Assembly (NCBI GenBank): GCA_030278955.1
Contig: JAOANR010000005.1
Span: 30,371,849 to 30,435,848 of the forward strand
Length of the DNA stretch: 64,000 nt
From: Hygrophila difformis
Taxonomy: Eukaryota > Streptophyta > Magnoliopsida > Lamiales > Acanthaceae
Direction of reading: 5' to 3'
Shown: positions 44,216 to 56,217 of the stretch, piece after piece
Position numbering within the stretch: position 1 is the stretch's first letter
Layout of the letters: each line of letters opens with the position of its first letter
Made by a program: the position numbers and the translations under genes
The notes under the pieces: generated by a model
Database searches by the model: none
What the model saw: only the letters and a program-made list of their open reading frames with translations
What the model was told of the DNA's origin: nothing

Positions 44216-47124
44216 AATACCCGGATGTGTTTCCCGAAGACATTCCGGGCATGCCACCTAAGCGAGATCTTGAATTCACCATAGATCTCATTCCGGGAAC
44301 CGAGCCTGTCTCAAAAGCTCCATACCGGATGGCACCACTGGAAATGAAGGAGTTAAAGGAACAACTTGAGGAGTTACTGCAGAAAGGATACATAAGACCG
44401 AGTACTTCCCCATGGCGAGCACCGGTTTTATTTGTTAAGAAGAAAGACGGAGGATTACGTCTTTGTACAGATTATCGGGGGTTAAACCAAGTGACCATCA
44501 AGAATAAGTACTCTCTGCTGAGAATTGAGGATCTGTTTGATCAACTGAAGGGAGCTTCACTATTCTCGAAGATCGACTTACGATCTGGGTATCACCAGTT
44601 GAGAATCGCTGAGAAAGACATTCGGAAGACGGCGTTTCAAACTCGATATGGCCACTACGAGTTCACAGTGTTATCCTTCGGGTTAACAAATGCTCCAGCA
44701 ATGTTCGTGAACCTCATGAACAATGTGTTTCGAGAGTTGTTAGATCAGTGTGTAGTGGTGTTCATTGATGACATCCTGATCTACTCGAAGAGCGAGGAAG
44801 AGCATGCCCAACACTTGCACTAAGTGTTATGGACCTTGCGAAAGAACCAACTATACGGCAAATTGTCCAAATGCGATTTTTGGTTGAAGGAGGTAGCATT
44901 TCTTGGACACATAGTATCCGCTGATGGAGTTTCAGTGGATCCGGCAAACGTTTCTGTTGTGACAGAGTGGGCAGCGCCAAAGAGCCCAACTGAGATAAGG
45001 AGTTTCCTTGGATTAGCCGGGTACTATAGACGGTTCGTGAAGGATTTTTCGAAAATTGCACGTCCATTGACCCAGCTACTGAAGAAAGGAGTAAAATACG
45101 AGTGGACAGAGGCGTGTGAGGCTGCGTTTCAAGAGCTAAAGAAACGACTCACAACCACACCCGTATTGACGCTACCATCAGAGAATGGTGACTTCGAAGT
45201 TTACAGCGATGCTTCGAAGGAAGGTTTAGGTTGTGTCTTGATGCAAGACTCGAGGGTCGTTGCATACGCATCACGCCAACTGAAACCTCACGAAGAAAAT
45301 TACCCGACACACGACCTGGAGTTGGCAGCGGTTGTTTTCGCTCTAAAGATAGGGAGACATTATCTTTACGGGCGAAAGTGTCGAATGTTCACTGACCACA
45401 AGAGCTTGAAGTATATATTCACTCAGAAGGAGTTGAATCTGAGACAGCGAAGGTGGTTGGAACTTATTAAGGATTATGATTTGGAGATATCCTACCACGA
45501 GGGGAAGGCAAATGTGGTAGCCGATGCCCTAAGCCGGAAAACCCAACACGTGACAAACTCGTTAGTAATTCCGCCGGCATTGTACATGGATTTGGCAAGA
45601 TTAGATGTGGAACTTGTGCATCCGGGCACAGTGAGTGAAACAATCAACGCGATGGTTGTAGAAACTCCAATATTGGACGAGATTAGACTCGCCCAATCGG
45701 GCGACGCAAAATTGGAGAGGATAAAGGAGTATATTGCCGAGGTTAAGGCAATAGAATTTGCTATCCATGAGGATGGAAGCATTCGCTTCAAAGGGAGGGG
45801 GTGTGTGCCTCAAAAGTGTGCCGAGTTGAAGCAAAGGTTGATGAATGAAGGGCACAACACACCATATTCAGTGCATCCCGGAGGTGACAAACTTTATAAG
45901 GATCTGAAGAAGATCTACTGGTGGCCGGGAATGAAAAAGGAAGTTGCAGACTTCGTGGCGAAATACCTCACCTGCCAAAGGGTTAAGGCAGTGAGACATA
46001 AACCCTTAGGACTGATGCAACCACTAGAGATTCCAAGTTGGAAGTGGGATAGCATCTCGATGGACTTTGTCTCGGGATTACCACGATCACCTAAAGGCAT
46101 GAATAAGATTTGGGTGATTGTGGATAGGCTAACGAAGACGGCCATATTTAGCCTGATGAAGGACATGTGGACTATGGACCAATTGGCCCGAGCCTACATT
46201 GATAATGTGGTACGACGACATGGAGTACCACATGACATCATTTCTGACAGAGATAGTAGATTTGTCTCTCATTTTTGGACGGAGTTACAAAAAGCTCTCG
46301 GTACTCAAATCAAAATGAGCACTGCATTCCACCCAATGACGGATGGACAAACCGAGAGAATGATCCAAACACTAGAAGACATGCTTAGAACATGTGTGTT
46401 GGAGTTTAAGGGAAATTGGGAAACTGATTTACCCTTAATTGAGTTTTCCTATAACAATAGCTACCATGCTAGCATTGGCATGGCACCTTTCGAGGCGTTG
46501 TATGGACGAAAGTGCCGAAGCCCGTTGAGCTGGGAAGAAAATGATAAGTTTGTGGTAGTGGGACCACAAATTGTCGAAGATATGGCTCAACAGATAAAGG
46601 TGATTCAAGGGAAAATGAAAGCCGCTCAAGACCGTCAGAAGGGTTATGCTGACGTGAGACGACGAGACCTAGAATTTCAAGTAGGAGATAGGGTCATGCT
46701 AAAGATATCACCCATGAAGGGGGTGATGCGCTTTGGCAAACGAGGGAAGTCGAGTGCTCGATACATAGGACCTTACAAAATTCTAGAACGAGTCGGAAAT
46801 TTGGCCTACCGACTGGCTTTACCGCCACAATTAGATCGAGTTCATAACGTCTTCCATGTCTCACAACTAAAGAAATATGTGCCAGACCCGACACATGTCC
46901 TTCAACCGGAAGTAATCGAACTCGATGAGGATCTGACTATGAAGAAGTCCCAGTATGGATTCTAGACGTTAAGGAGCGAGTAACAAGGAATAAAACCGTC
47001 AAAATGGTCAAGGTTCTTTGGTCGAACCATGAAAGCGAAACAGCAACATGGGAGTTAGAATCAGACATGAGAGAACGTTACCCGACACTGTTCCAAACCG
47101 ACACCGACACAGTTATGGTGACAT
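44176..47124 (+). pseudogene. Element 6 pol: RT, RNase H, integrase, chromodomain; broken
   Basis: The frame opens in LTR-derived sequence and joins pol at [15 protein letters not shown] motifs include [31 protein letters not shown] and the catalytic FIDD in [12 protein letters not shown] near 44765. A TAA at 44821 then breaks it. From 44824 the frame is open for 713 codons: RNase H ([26 protein letters not shown]), integrase zinc finger ([15 protein letters not shown]), core with D in [10 protein letters not shown] in SDRDSRF and E in [10 protein letters not shown], and the integrase C-terminus ([17 protein letters not shown]). A one-base loss near 46938 shifts the frame before the chromodomain, which continues in another frame to about 47124 (KMVKVLWSNHE, ATWELESDM). 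The chromodomain places it in the Tekay/Del chromoviruses. Confidence 0.92.
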
Positions 47125-47133
47125 AACTACAAT

Positions 47134-47149
47134 CTTAAGGAGGAGAGGA
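47134..47149 (+). other. Upstream polypurine-tract-like site, apparently not used
   Basis: CTTAAGGAGGAGAGGA followed by TGTCACACC lies right after the end of pol, at the position where the elements at 1-6997 and 53446-64000 start their LTRs. In this element the LTR does not start here but 226 bp further on. Confidence 0.75.
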
Positions 47150-47359
47150 TGTCACACCATGTATTTTCCGTACATTTTTGTAAACAAGTAAATTCAAATT
47201 GTTTTGAACTACGTTATGGCTTGATCCCTTCACAGGGTACGTAAGCAGCTTAGAAATTTTAATTCTAAGTTCAGTCACTCACAAAATAATAAAATAAACA
47301 AAAGGATTCGTTCTTAACACGAGAAAAGCCGAAACACAACTTCGAGGACGAAGTTGATT

Positions 47360-47375
47360 CTTAAGGAGGGTAGAC
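47360..47375 (+). other. Element 6 polypurine tract (used)
   Basis: CTTAAGGAGGGTAGAC directly precedes the LTR start TGTAATACCCG. A hairpin AACTTCG-AGGA-CGAAGTT lies just upstream. The matching copy in element 1 is internal to its LTR. Confidence 0.88.
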
Positions 47376-49943
47376 TGTAATACCCGAGAATTTTGCAACA
47401 TAAAATAAATAAACAATAAATAAAATAATAACAATAAATAAATATAATAAATAAATAAACATAATACATAGATAAGGAAATGAGAAATGGAATTTAATTT
47501 AAGAAGGAATTAAATTTCCAATACCCGTAAAGCCAAAGATAATGTAATCAAATAAATTGTACACGGGAACCCGACACCAATGGACTCGAGAATTCGAGGC
47601 CAATATTAAATCTAGTCCCGAGTAAAATTTTAGATAGGAAATTGGAGTCCGACAATAGCCCAGAAATCGGAATCCGAGAACATAGAGGGATAGAAGTCCG
47701 AAAGAGAGGAGGAAAGGCTCGACGGATCGCACGACCCGCCCGGACCGAAGTCCAGGCGGTGACTACGTGGTGTCAGCGCGGTGTTTCGCCTAAACCGCAC
47801 ACCAAGCCCGCACCGTCGGGCAGTAACAAACCATGTGAGATTTTCTCGCCCGAATCCGGATTTTTCGACTTCAGTTGCTCACCTTGCGGCTCAAGGCTTA
47901 CTAGGGCAGACTTTGGACGTCCCCTAGGTCCTTTACATCTATAAATAAGCACCTTGTTCAATCCTGAACACTTTTCAAAACCCTAAGAAAATCTCTACAC
48001 ATTAAACCCTAATCCCGGAAGTTGTGGAAGGCACGAAACTAAGAAGAGGGGCTGTCTTGGACGAAAATCGGAAGGCCTTGTCGTTGTGGTAAGCTCTGGT
48101 CCAAATCTTTTCCATTCTTGATTCGAAAACGAATCCTAACTTCATCCTTTTTCCCATTCTACACCCCGATTCGGATCTAGAAGGAAGAACCCGACGAATC
48201 AAGGAGATAAACGGTGGACTCGAAGCCACGCCTTCGAATCAACGAGCCAGAAAATCCACACATTTGTAGTTAACGCTTACGTGGTTTTAGGAGAATTTAA
48301 AATCACCTAATCTAAAGATTTAATCAAGAACTTAAAAATCTGTCAACACGAAGATCTCTACTGCGCAGCATTTTTGCACGATTTTTCCAAACCCTTAAAA
48401 CTGATCGAACGAGAAAATGTAAAACACGACAAATGTTTCTAAGACATAGATCTATCTCCTGTAAAAATTTTATAATTTTTCATTAAGTTTTGATATCTGA
48501 AATTGACCCCAAACCGAACTATTCTAAATTTAGATTTTGAAATCTTGACAGAACTTTAGTCCGAACTTGTAGACATTTTTGACAATAGATCTAGACCAAT
48601 TCAGAACTTGAATCGAACATAAAACTTGTAGATATATGTTTTAGGTATCTCCCTGTAAAATATCATCAAATTTGGACTTAGTTTGCTATGGTAGATCTCG
48701 AAATTTTGAAACAGCTGTGTAGAAATTCGGACAGATTAATATCCTGATGAAAATCGACGTTTCTGGCTTATTTCCTTAACTCGGATCGAAAAAGTTAAAA
48801 CACGAAACTTGTTCGCCTCTGTAGTTTCGAGTCTCTGGTCAAATTTCAGAATTTTTGGACTTAAAACGGATTTTTAATAAATTTTGGAATAAACATTGGT
48901 TTATCGAAGTTAAATCTTGAAATCTTGTTGAAACGGTGAAATTAGCCTTTAAGGTTTAAACGAGTAGAAATCTCTTATTGAAATAAATACATGAAATTAG
49001 AATCTTTGAAAAATTCCCTTACAAACTTGATCAATTAAAATTAGGGGGTGAGTGCTCTGCAGGGTGCCCCCCTAACGATTCACTTCGTGCCTTTTAAGGA
49101 GGATGGTGAACCCGCGCGAAATTTAAGATACATTGCCAAAATGGCATGAAATATATGGCCTACACTCTCGAGAATATCCATTTGGGTTTCCCGATGCTCC
49201 GGAGTGGTACTGGGTATGGCGGATACGGCTACGGCCGCCGGGCTACCGGCTAAACTTGACGAAATTGCGATGCAATCGTGAAATACTTGAAATACTAAAT
49301 CTTGGATGTAATGGGGATAATAAAAATAATTATTTATGGTCAATTTAAATTATTTAATGCTTCGTTTAAATTAATTATGGCTTTGATTAAACTATGCTAA
49401 ATGTGCTACTTGTTAGAATCCATGAATTAGCTATGCAAGTTATTTAGTTAATTCAATTAAATTATTTATGAATTATGATCATGCTTTTGTTTAAATATTA
49501 CGTTAATGGCTTTGAAACCTTACGATCATGTATGTGTTAACTTACTCAGCAAGTTGTGCTGACCCAAAACCATTTCTTTCTTTTTCCTACAGAGCATGTG
49601 GATTATACTTGAGCACGTGCATGCATGGGATTTTTGGGAACACTTTATTTTTAAATTTTGCATTAGACTATAGTATGGACGGGCTTGTTTAACCCGTGTT
49701 TTGGCCATGTTGGCCCTATTTACATTTTCTGCTGCAATACTTATACTTAGATATTATTTTTTCGCTGCATTATAATATTATTTTTCAATTTATATTGTAT
49801 GGGCTATTTTAATTGGTTTAAATATTTTAAATTCTACAATATCTAGCCTTGCATCTCTTTAGTAAGCTCGGAGAAACCGTGTCTTGCTAAGGAGGTGTGG
49901 TGGTAACATCCCGACCTGGGTGACCAAAAACTGGGGTGTTACA
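47376..49943 (+). repeat. Element 6, 3' LTR (2568 bp)
   Basis: Begins TGTAATACCCG, ends GGGGTGTTACA, followed by AGAAT. It holds a TATA box (47940-47947) and near 49226-49258 one degenerate unit of the GCCGG stem-loop repeat that is amplified seven-fold in element 1. Its last part matches the left end of the LTR at 3407-6997 reversed. Confidence 0.93.
47940..47947 (+). promoter_or_regulatory. Element 6 3' LTR TATA box
   Basis: TATAAATA, same context as 42983-42990. Confidence 0.68.
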
Positions 49944-49948
49944 AGAAT
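49944..49948. repeat. Element 6 target site duplication, right (AGAAT)
   Basis: Exact copy of 42422-42426. Confidence 0.88.
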
Positions 49949-50056
49949 CACTTGGACTTATGTTTGTTTGCTCGGCCACAAATGCCATCGGTCGTGAAAA
50001 CCCAAGTAGACAATCCACAGTCTAAAATAGTTTTATATTAATAACATTATTTAATA

Positions 50057-50246
50057 CTCCCTCCGTCCCATTCCAAATGTCCTACTTACTATTTTTGAAT
50101 GTCCCATTACAAATGTCTTCTTTCTATAAATAGAAATAATTTTCCCCTCCAACAACTATGTGGACCCCACCATATACTCACAAACCAACTCTACCTTAAT
50201 TCCCGTGCCCAACAGTAACAAGCCACTTGGGGTGGGACGGAGGGAG
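50057..50246. mobile_element. Stowaway-type MITE (Tc1/mariner-derived)
   Basis: The 190-bp segment begins CTCCCTCCGTCCC and ends GGGACGGAGGGAG, a perfect 13-bp terminal inverted repeat, and is flanked by TA on both sides (50055-50056 and 50247-50248). These are the classic Stowaway ends and target duplication. It codes for nothing and would be moved by a mariner-like transposase supplied elsewhere. Confidence 0.97.
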
Positions 50247-50514
50247 TACATCTTATCAGATAAAGTTTTTGATGAAGGCAGAGCATTTATATACCTTAAT
50301 TGTATCGCATATTACCTTAAATGATTGTCTTTTTTCATGAGTAACCTAAGATTGTTCAGTGGCTAGCCTTTGAACCTCTTCACGAACAATAACTTCTTCA
50401 CGTGTTTCAAACTATAATTCATGCAGAATATAAAACGGTTATTGCAGTACATATCACAGATTCTACTAAATATAAAAAATATAATTATACTCAAACTTAC
50501 TTCGTTCGGTTGTG

Positions 50515-51292
50515 TATAATCCATAGGGCCACTTCAGATTGTGTCACATTATTTGTTGCATTCAACTCATCAACAACATCATTAGCAGATTTTATTACTC
50601 GACAACCCCTCTTCTTGTGACCAACTCCCTTGCAAAAACTACAAGTAACTTTGTAAGTTTTTTTTCTTCAATCTCACTTGTTTGGTTGATTTTTGTTTTT
50701 TGTCCCTTTTCAGTCCTCTTCCCTTTTCTAACTGGTTTATGAGGGCTTTTTTTCTAGCACTCATTGGCTTTCCTTTTTTTCGTCCTTCTGTCAGAGTAAT
50801 AGGATGCACATATCCAATATCTCCCCACAAATGTTGCCCATTTACTGGTAGGATTGCATGCTCATATACCTTCATATAAGTCTCCACTGTATAACATGAA
50901 TGGACAAAATCAGCTGCATGTAGTTCTTGATTTGATATGGCTGCCATGGCATGTTTGCACGGTATTCCACTGAGATCCCACTGTCTATATGCACATGTTT
51001 TAGACTCCAAATCAACTTCATGTTGTGTTTTATCGCGATAACACTTCACCTCATAATAACGTCAGTGGACTTGATCGGGACACATTCTTGAGAACCTTCA
51101 TCTTGCAATTTATTTATAATCTTAAATGTTTTTACAATACTTCCCTCTCCAATGCTTGTTTTATGTTGTCGTCTCCCTGTTATCTTGCAGCCTTCTCTTG
51201 CCACAAGTACTGCCCCGTTCCAACTCTCACATAGATTATTGTGTAAAAGATCACACTTTAAGAAACAATCGAAATGGCTCAAACTCCACTGC
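50515..51292 (-). pseudogene. MULE (MuDR-family) transposase, C-terminal fragment
   Basis: Minus-strand frames read, in order, SHFDCFLKCDLLHNNLCESWNG (51270-51210), a typical region downstream of the MULE catalytic core, then the SWIM zinc finger around CAYRQWDLSGIPCKHAMAAI (50985-50930), then a basic tail, and after a frame change near 50655 a zinc knuckle CSFCKGVGHKKRGC (about 50645-50600). A frame change also separates the two main frames near 51047. The N-terminal part with the DDE core is absent because an LTR begins at 51293; it may resume beyond the right end of the window. I saw no terminal inverted repeat. Confidence 0.85.
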
Positions 51293-53445
51293 TGTAACAC
51301 CCTGAAATTCATCCTCATAAGGTTTCAGAATGTTACCGCCACACTTATCAGTCAGGCTCGCCCTTTGGCTAACTTAATTGACAAGTGCTACGGCTAAATA
51401 TAAATTTTTGTAGTATGAACTTTAAAAATAATTGCCAATTTTATAAAATATCGACATAAGAAAATTTAAAGTACTTAATACCAGAGTCATTGTTCTTTCT
51501 CACGCGGAAGCATAAACTAAAGGCAACATACAGGACATTAATATTTAAAAGTACGTGGTTCCTTAAAGCAACAATCTTTTGATGAAAGGTAATCCCATCC
51601 CCAAATGCTCATGTCATGAGATGCAGTTCACATGTCAGCTCCAATATCTGTAAAAAGATAACACAACTACTTTTTATCAGTACAATGATACTGAGTAAGT
51701 CAACCCGCTCCACTTTAAGAAGTGGATTTTAAAATAGTGGTTGACACTCATTTTAAAAAAAAATAATTTTCACTTTTTCTTTTATAAGGATCACACATAT
51801 TACCTTTAACAAAATAAATAACTTTCATTCTTACCATTGTAGCAACTATGCACAAGAGGACACCATTTTTCATATATCATATCATATCATATCGATCATA
51901 AGTCATGATCAGCATGCAGCGGACTCATATACAGACACACTCCGGAGCCTCGGGTAACCCATCATGGATACACCCAAGAGTATAGACTCATACATGCAAC
52001 AACGCCGTTTTGGCGCAATTTATCAACAATGCCGTCTTGGCATATTTATAGGGGGAGGCCCCGCAAGACACATCCCTAGTGCATTAGCCCTTAGTGCACA
52101 ATGGATTTAAAAGAGTTTTCCACAATTTTCCACATAATATCCTCTTTAAAAGAGTTTTCAACAATATCAAGGAAGTAACCTCATCACAAGGGCATTCAAT
52201 AAGGCCAAATATCATTTCAACATTTAACTCCCATATCAATATCTCATAAATATGAAAATATCATTTCATGGATCTCAAAATCCAACAATTTCTCATTTGG
52301 ACAAAAAATCAAGTCCAGCGTCGCAGTTTACGCCAAGTCAGTTTAAAAATTCATATGATTGGTGATTACTATGAAATTTAAACTGTAGATACTCAACACA
52401 TAGTTGAACAAGTTTTATGTTTTACACTTTACAAAATAAGGTATGGAGACAGTTCAAAAATCGAGTTCTTTTCAGAACATATATTCTGCTAGAAATTCAA
52501 TGGTGACTCTATAATTTTCAACAGGTTTTAAAAATAGTAATTCGCGACCAAAAATTCTGAAATTTTACCACAAGGTAGATAACATATAGATAAATATTTT
52601 TCATGAATAAACTATTTGGGTTTGAAACACTTAAGACCTTCAAAAATGAGGATTTCAGAAACACTATCATTTCTTAGATTTCAACAAAAAGAGATTTCGG
52701 CCTTTTGATAAAGCGGATCCCATAACCTTTTCATATGAGTTCTAAAAATTATAAAATTTTCCAGAAAGATACTCAACTCAATAAGGAACAAGTTTTATGA
52801 AGGAACCTTTGAGGGATAATGAACCAAAATAGTTTAAAAAGATGGATCTTTACGTGAACGAAAAACTGACAGATTTTGATATAATGGGAAAATTCTAATT
52901 TTGTACTCTTAAACATGGATTGGGATCTCCAAAACTTGAAGTAGAGAGTGTTAACTTACCGAATTGATGTATAAGAGCAAGAAGATTCAAAGATAATGGC
53001 CGTTATAACACGAGATTCGGACCACAAATTACGGGTTTCACTGAAATTCGACAAATAGAGGAAAATCAATTTATAATATAAAAATAAAAGATTTAGATCT
53101 CTAAGATACAAGTTTACAAGGAGGATATCTTACTAACCAAGTGTTGAGAAGAGTTAGAACTCTAGAATGATGATGGTTGCCAAGCCTACAAAACTCCACA
53201 ATCCTTAAGATATGCTCACTACGTGGGAGAACTTTGAGGAACAGAATGGGTAGTGAATTTGGCTAATGAGATGGATGAGATTGGTGTGTTTGAAGGCTAG
53301 AAACTCCCTCTATTTATAGGCTAAGATTTGAACAATTGAACATGAAACATTGTGAGAGTGATTACAACCTCACCAATCATCCAATTATGTCTTGAGCAAT
53401 AATGGTTAGAGTATTTGTATCCACTCATTTGGTCCTTATAGCCTA
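51293..53445 (-). repeat. Element 7: Tekay-like LTR, interrupted by element 8
   Basis: Begins TGTAACACCCTG on the + strand exactly where the MULE coding frame breaks off, and shares the CTCCGGAGCCTCGGG block with the LTR of element 1. A minus-strand TATA box at 53311-53318 supports minus orientation. Two short hairpins, GCCGTTTTGGC and TGCCGTCTTGGCA, lie near 52003-52047. It is cut at 53446 by the next element, so its far end, and whether it is a solo LTR, cannot be seen. Confidence 0.7.
53311..53318 (-). promoter_or_regulatory. Element 7 LTR TATA box
   Basis: The minus strand reads CTATAAATAGAGGG, a typical plant TATA box. Confidence 0.6.
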
Positions 53446-56191
53446 TGTAACACCCCGGATTTGATAACCCAGGCCGGGATGTCACCGCCGCATTTCCTAG
53501 CAAGACACGGCTTCCCGAGCTCGCTAAGGAAACGCAAGGCTTGTGGGTATGGAAAAGATTTAAAACATTTCAAGATTTAGTCCGGAAATTTATAATACTT
53601 AGTACGATAATAGAAATTATCACGTGCGGAAAATAAATAAAGTAAGTGCAGCGGAAAGTAAAATCACGGCCGACATGGCCAAATCCTCGGGTTTAACAGA
53701 CCCGGTAAAAACAGTACGATGCAGAAATTTAAAATGTCCATTATGATTTCCCCCAAGTGCATATGCAATGCGTCACTCGACGTACTCTGAAAAAAAGAAA
53801 TGACAACGGTTGTCAGTATAAAAATATACTGAGTAAGTTAATCCCCAACTACAAATAAAAGGGGTTACAAGTGTTTAAACTAAAGATTTCGCTTACCGTA
53901 CGGGAATTTAAAAATACATGATTTATTTGCAGCGGAAAATCATGATTACAGAACTTAATTTAAAAAGCGAAATTTAAAGCATAATTTAAGATGCGTAAAT
54001 TTCAAATGCATAATTAAAGACAGGATAAATACGATTTAAGCATAATGAAACACTCACACGAGTCTTTTACTTTTCATCCCGTAAACTAAGAAGAGGACAC
54101 CATACCGGGAGATCACTAACGAGGCAATCTCAACATAGGACCACTAACGAGGCAGTCCAAACAATGGGAGACCACTAACGAGGCAGTCTCAAAGATAGTA
54201 GGACCACTAACGAGGCGATCCAAAAAGATAGCAGGACCACTAACGAGGCGATCCACAAATACAGCGCGCGAGATCACTAACGAGGCAATCTCAGATAGTA
54301 AGGAGACCACTAACGAGGCAGTCTCAAAGATAATGATAGTATGAAGATCGGCTCAGCCTAGTGAACGGGATTTTTCGAAAGTTCGTATTTCAAAGTTATC
54401 AAATGATCGATATCGCGTTTTCATAGTTCGAGTTTTTTCATGTTCGAAAAATCCTATTCGAGGCAGTTTACGCCTTTCTTAATTTAAAATTCGTCCTTTC
54501 TCCAAAAATTCTGAAATTTTTACAATAATTCAAAAACACACATACGAACAACTTTCATGTTTTAAGTTTTTGGAAATAAGGTTCCGAAGTGAGTTGAAAT
54601 CCGAGTTTGTTGCAAAGAATAAGTTATGTCTCAAAAACCGTTTTCGTCACAGGTTCGTGCAACGCTGATTAAAAATTCATTTCAAAACCAATCGATGTGA
54701 AATTTTTACAGTAACTACGCGACACATTAAGGAACAACTTTCATGTTTTAAGTTTTTGGAAATAATGAATTCTTGGTACTCAAAAATCGAGTGCAACTCA
54801 CTGCATACTCATGGCCCTTAAAACGAATTCAAAACAGTTCTAAAAACTTGGCCGTTTGACATATCAAATGAACACCAAAATTCGTGAAATTTTGTAGGCA
54901 TAATCTAGACACAATTATCTACAACTTTTGTTTAGAAATGCAAAGTTAAATCATTCGAAAAATGGGTGAAAAACATGCATCAAGTTGAATGAAGGAATCT
55001 GTCACAGAATTAAATTGTTCGGTTCGATACAGAAAGTTCATGGCGAAAATTGGGATAGCAAAACTTAATGTCAACGGCTGAAATTTGGCCACAAGATAGA
55101 TAAAGGTGTTAGGAACAACTTTTATGTTGAAAAGTTTTCGGTTTGAATTCCCGAAGGTCGTGTTTTTGGCGAGTCTTTAAAATTGGACGAAAATAGGGTT
55201 TTTGAAAACCGATTTTTGTTACAAGCCTATATCTCGAGATTTAAACAACAAACAACCACGAAAATTTGTGAGTAAGGTTTTAACTTACTTAGGATGATGA
55301 TAGGGTCGCTGGATTGGGTTTCCGGACGTCCTAGGGTCACGACGAACGGCCAACTTCTCCGATCGCTTTTTGTTCGTTTTCCGACGGAGAATCGTAGTAA
55401 GGAAATAGTGTTAGAATTCGAGTTTCTGAGACTTATGGACGAATTGAAACTTTGTACAATAGCTTACCAAGAGTCTAGAGGGCAGGGCTTGGTTCCTTTC
55501 GCCTTGCCGTCGCCGGAATTCTTGCCGGAAAGTGAGTTCGGAGAGGTTTCGACTTGGAGAGGAGTTTTGGAGGTGTTTAGGGTTAGGTTTTCTGAGAGTG
55601 AGGGGGAGGGGCGCCCCAAATCTGATCTTATGCCCTTCCCCATTGTTGTGATCGACTTGCCATTGATGGAGGTCGGATTTTTGGCAAGAAAATCGCCATG
55701 GAAGGAAAGTTTACACCTCCTGCACCTCTGGCGCGCTGGTGGCGCGCACATAGGCCTTTGTGCGCGCGGAGCACGCGTGACCTTCCCTGGGGGCGCGACG
55801 CCCTTGGCCGCGCGGCGGCGCGCGGGCAGCGCGGGCCGGCCGGACCGGCCGGTTCGGCGGTCCGCGTGTTCCGTCGGGTCTTCCCTCGCTTTCCCCTATC
55901 GGTTTTCTACGTGTTAGCTCGATTCCCTGGGTCGTCTTCGTTGCGGAATCTTCTCCTTAATCTTGTTACGAGTCCGGCTTATCGCTCGCAACATTTCCGG
56001 GTCCTACTTAGCCTAGTCTAAATTGGTTCCACATCTCCTATCGTCCTTGTGATCTAATTCGTGATGTATTTTGTGATTTGTTTCGTGACTGAACTTAGAA
56101 ATTAGTTCTAAGCTGCCTACGTACCCTGTGAAGGGATCAAGTCATGACGTAGTTCAAAACAATTTTAATTTGTTTTTCCTCGGGTGTTACA
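53446..56191 (-). repeat. Element 8, 3' LTR (2746 bp)
   Basis: Starts TGTAACACCCCGG and ends CGGGTGTTACA on the + strand. It contains the seven-unit stem-loop array (54109-54325) and a GC-rich part near 55730-55870. I found no clear TATA box in it. The five bases before it are GCCTA, the possible target duplication. Confidence 0.94.
54109..54325. repeat. Seven-unit stem-loop array with constant loop (element 8, left LTR)
   Basis: Seven units share the core CACTAACGAGGC. Five have perfectly complementary arms that differ between units: GAGAT/ATCTC (units 1 and 6), GGAC/GTCC (2), GAGAC/GTCTC (3 and 7). Units 4 and 5 have GGAC with ATCC, giving one A-C mismatch. Spacers between units vary in sequence and length. 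Confidence 0.92.
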
Positions 56192-56210
56192 TCCTCCCCC
56201 CCCCCTTAAG
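56192..56210 (-). other. Element 8 polypurine tract
   Basis: On the minus strand CTTAAG, a long G-run, then AGGA abuts the LTR start TGTAACACCCG. Confidence 0.92.
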
Positions 56211-56217
56211 AATACAG

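Larger units (their letters stand above)
42427..49943 (+). mobile_element. Element 6: Tekay-like LTR retrotransposon with 5' deletion
   Basis: LTR ends TGTAATACCCG ... GGGGTGTTACA with a perfect AGAAT target duplication define one insertion. The 5' LTR is complete only to about 44215 and then passes directly into the RT part of pol, so the end of the LTR, primer binding site, gag and protease are lost. Pol continues through RT, RNase H, integrase and a chromodomain. The two LTRs differ visibly more than those of the elements at either window end, so this copy is older. Confidence 0.92.

Noticed and set aside
54109..54325. CRISPR-like array of regularly spaced repeats
   Set aside because: The setting is a plant LTR duplicated at 62773-62989; the repeats are short, spacing is irregular and no cas genes exist.
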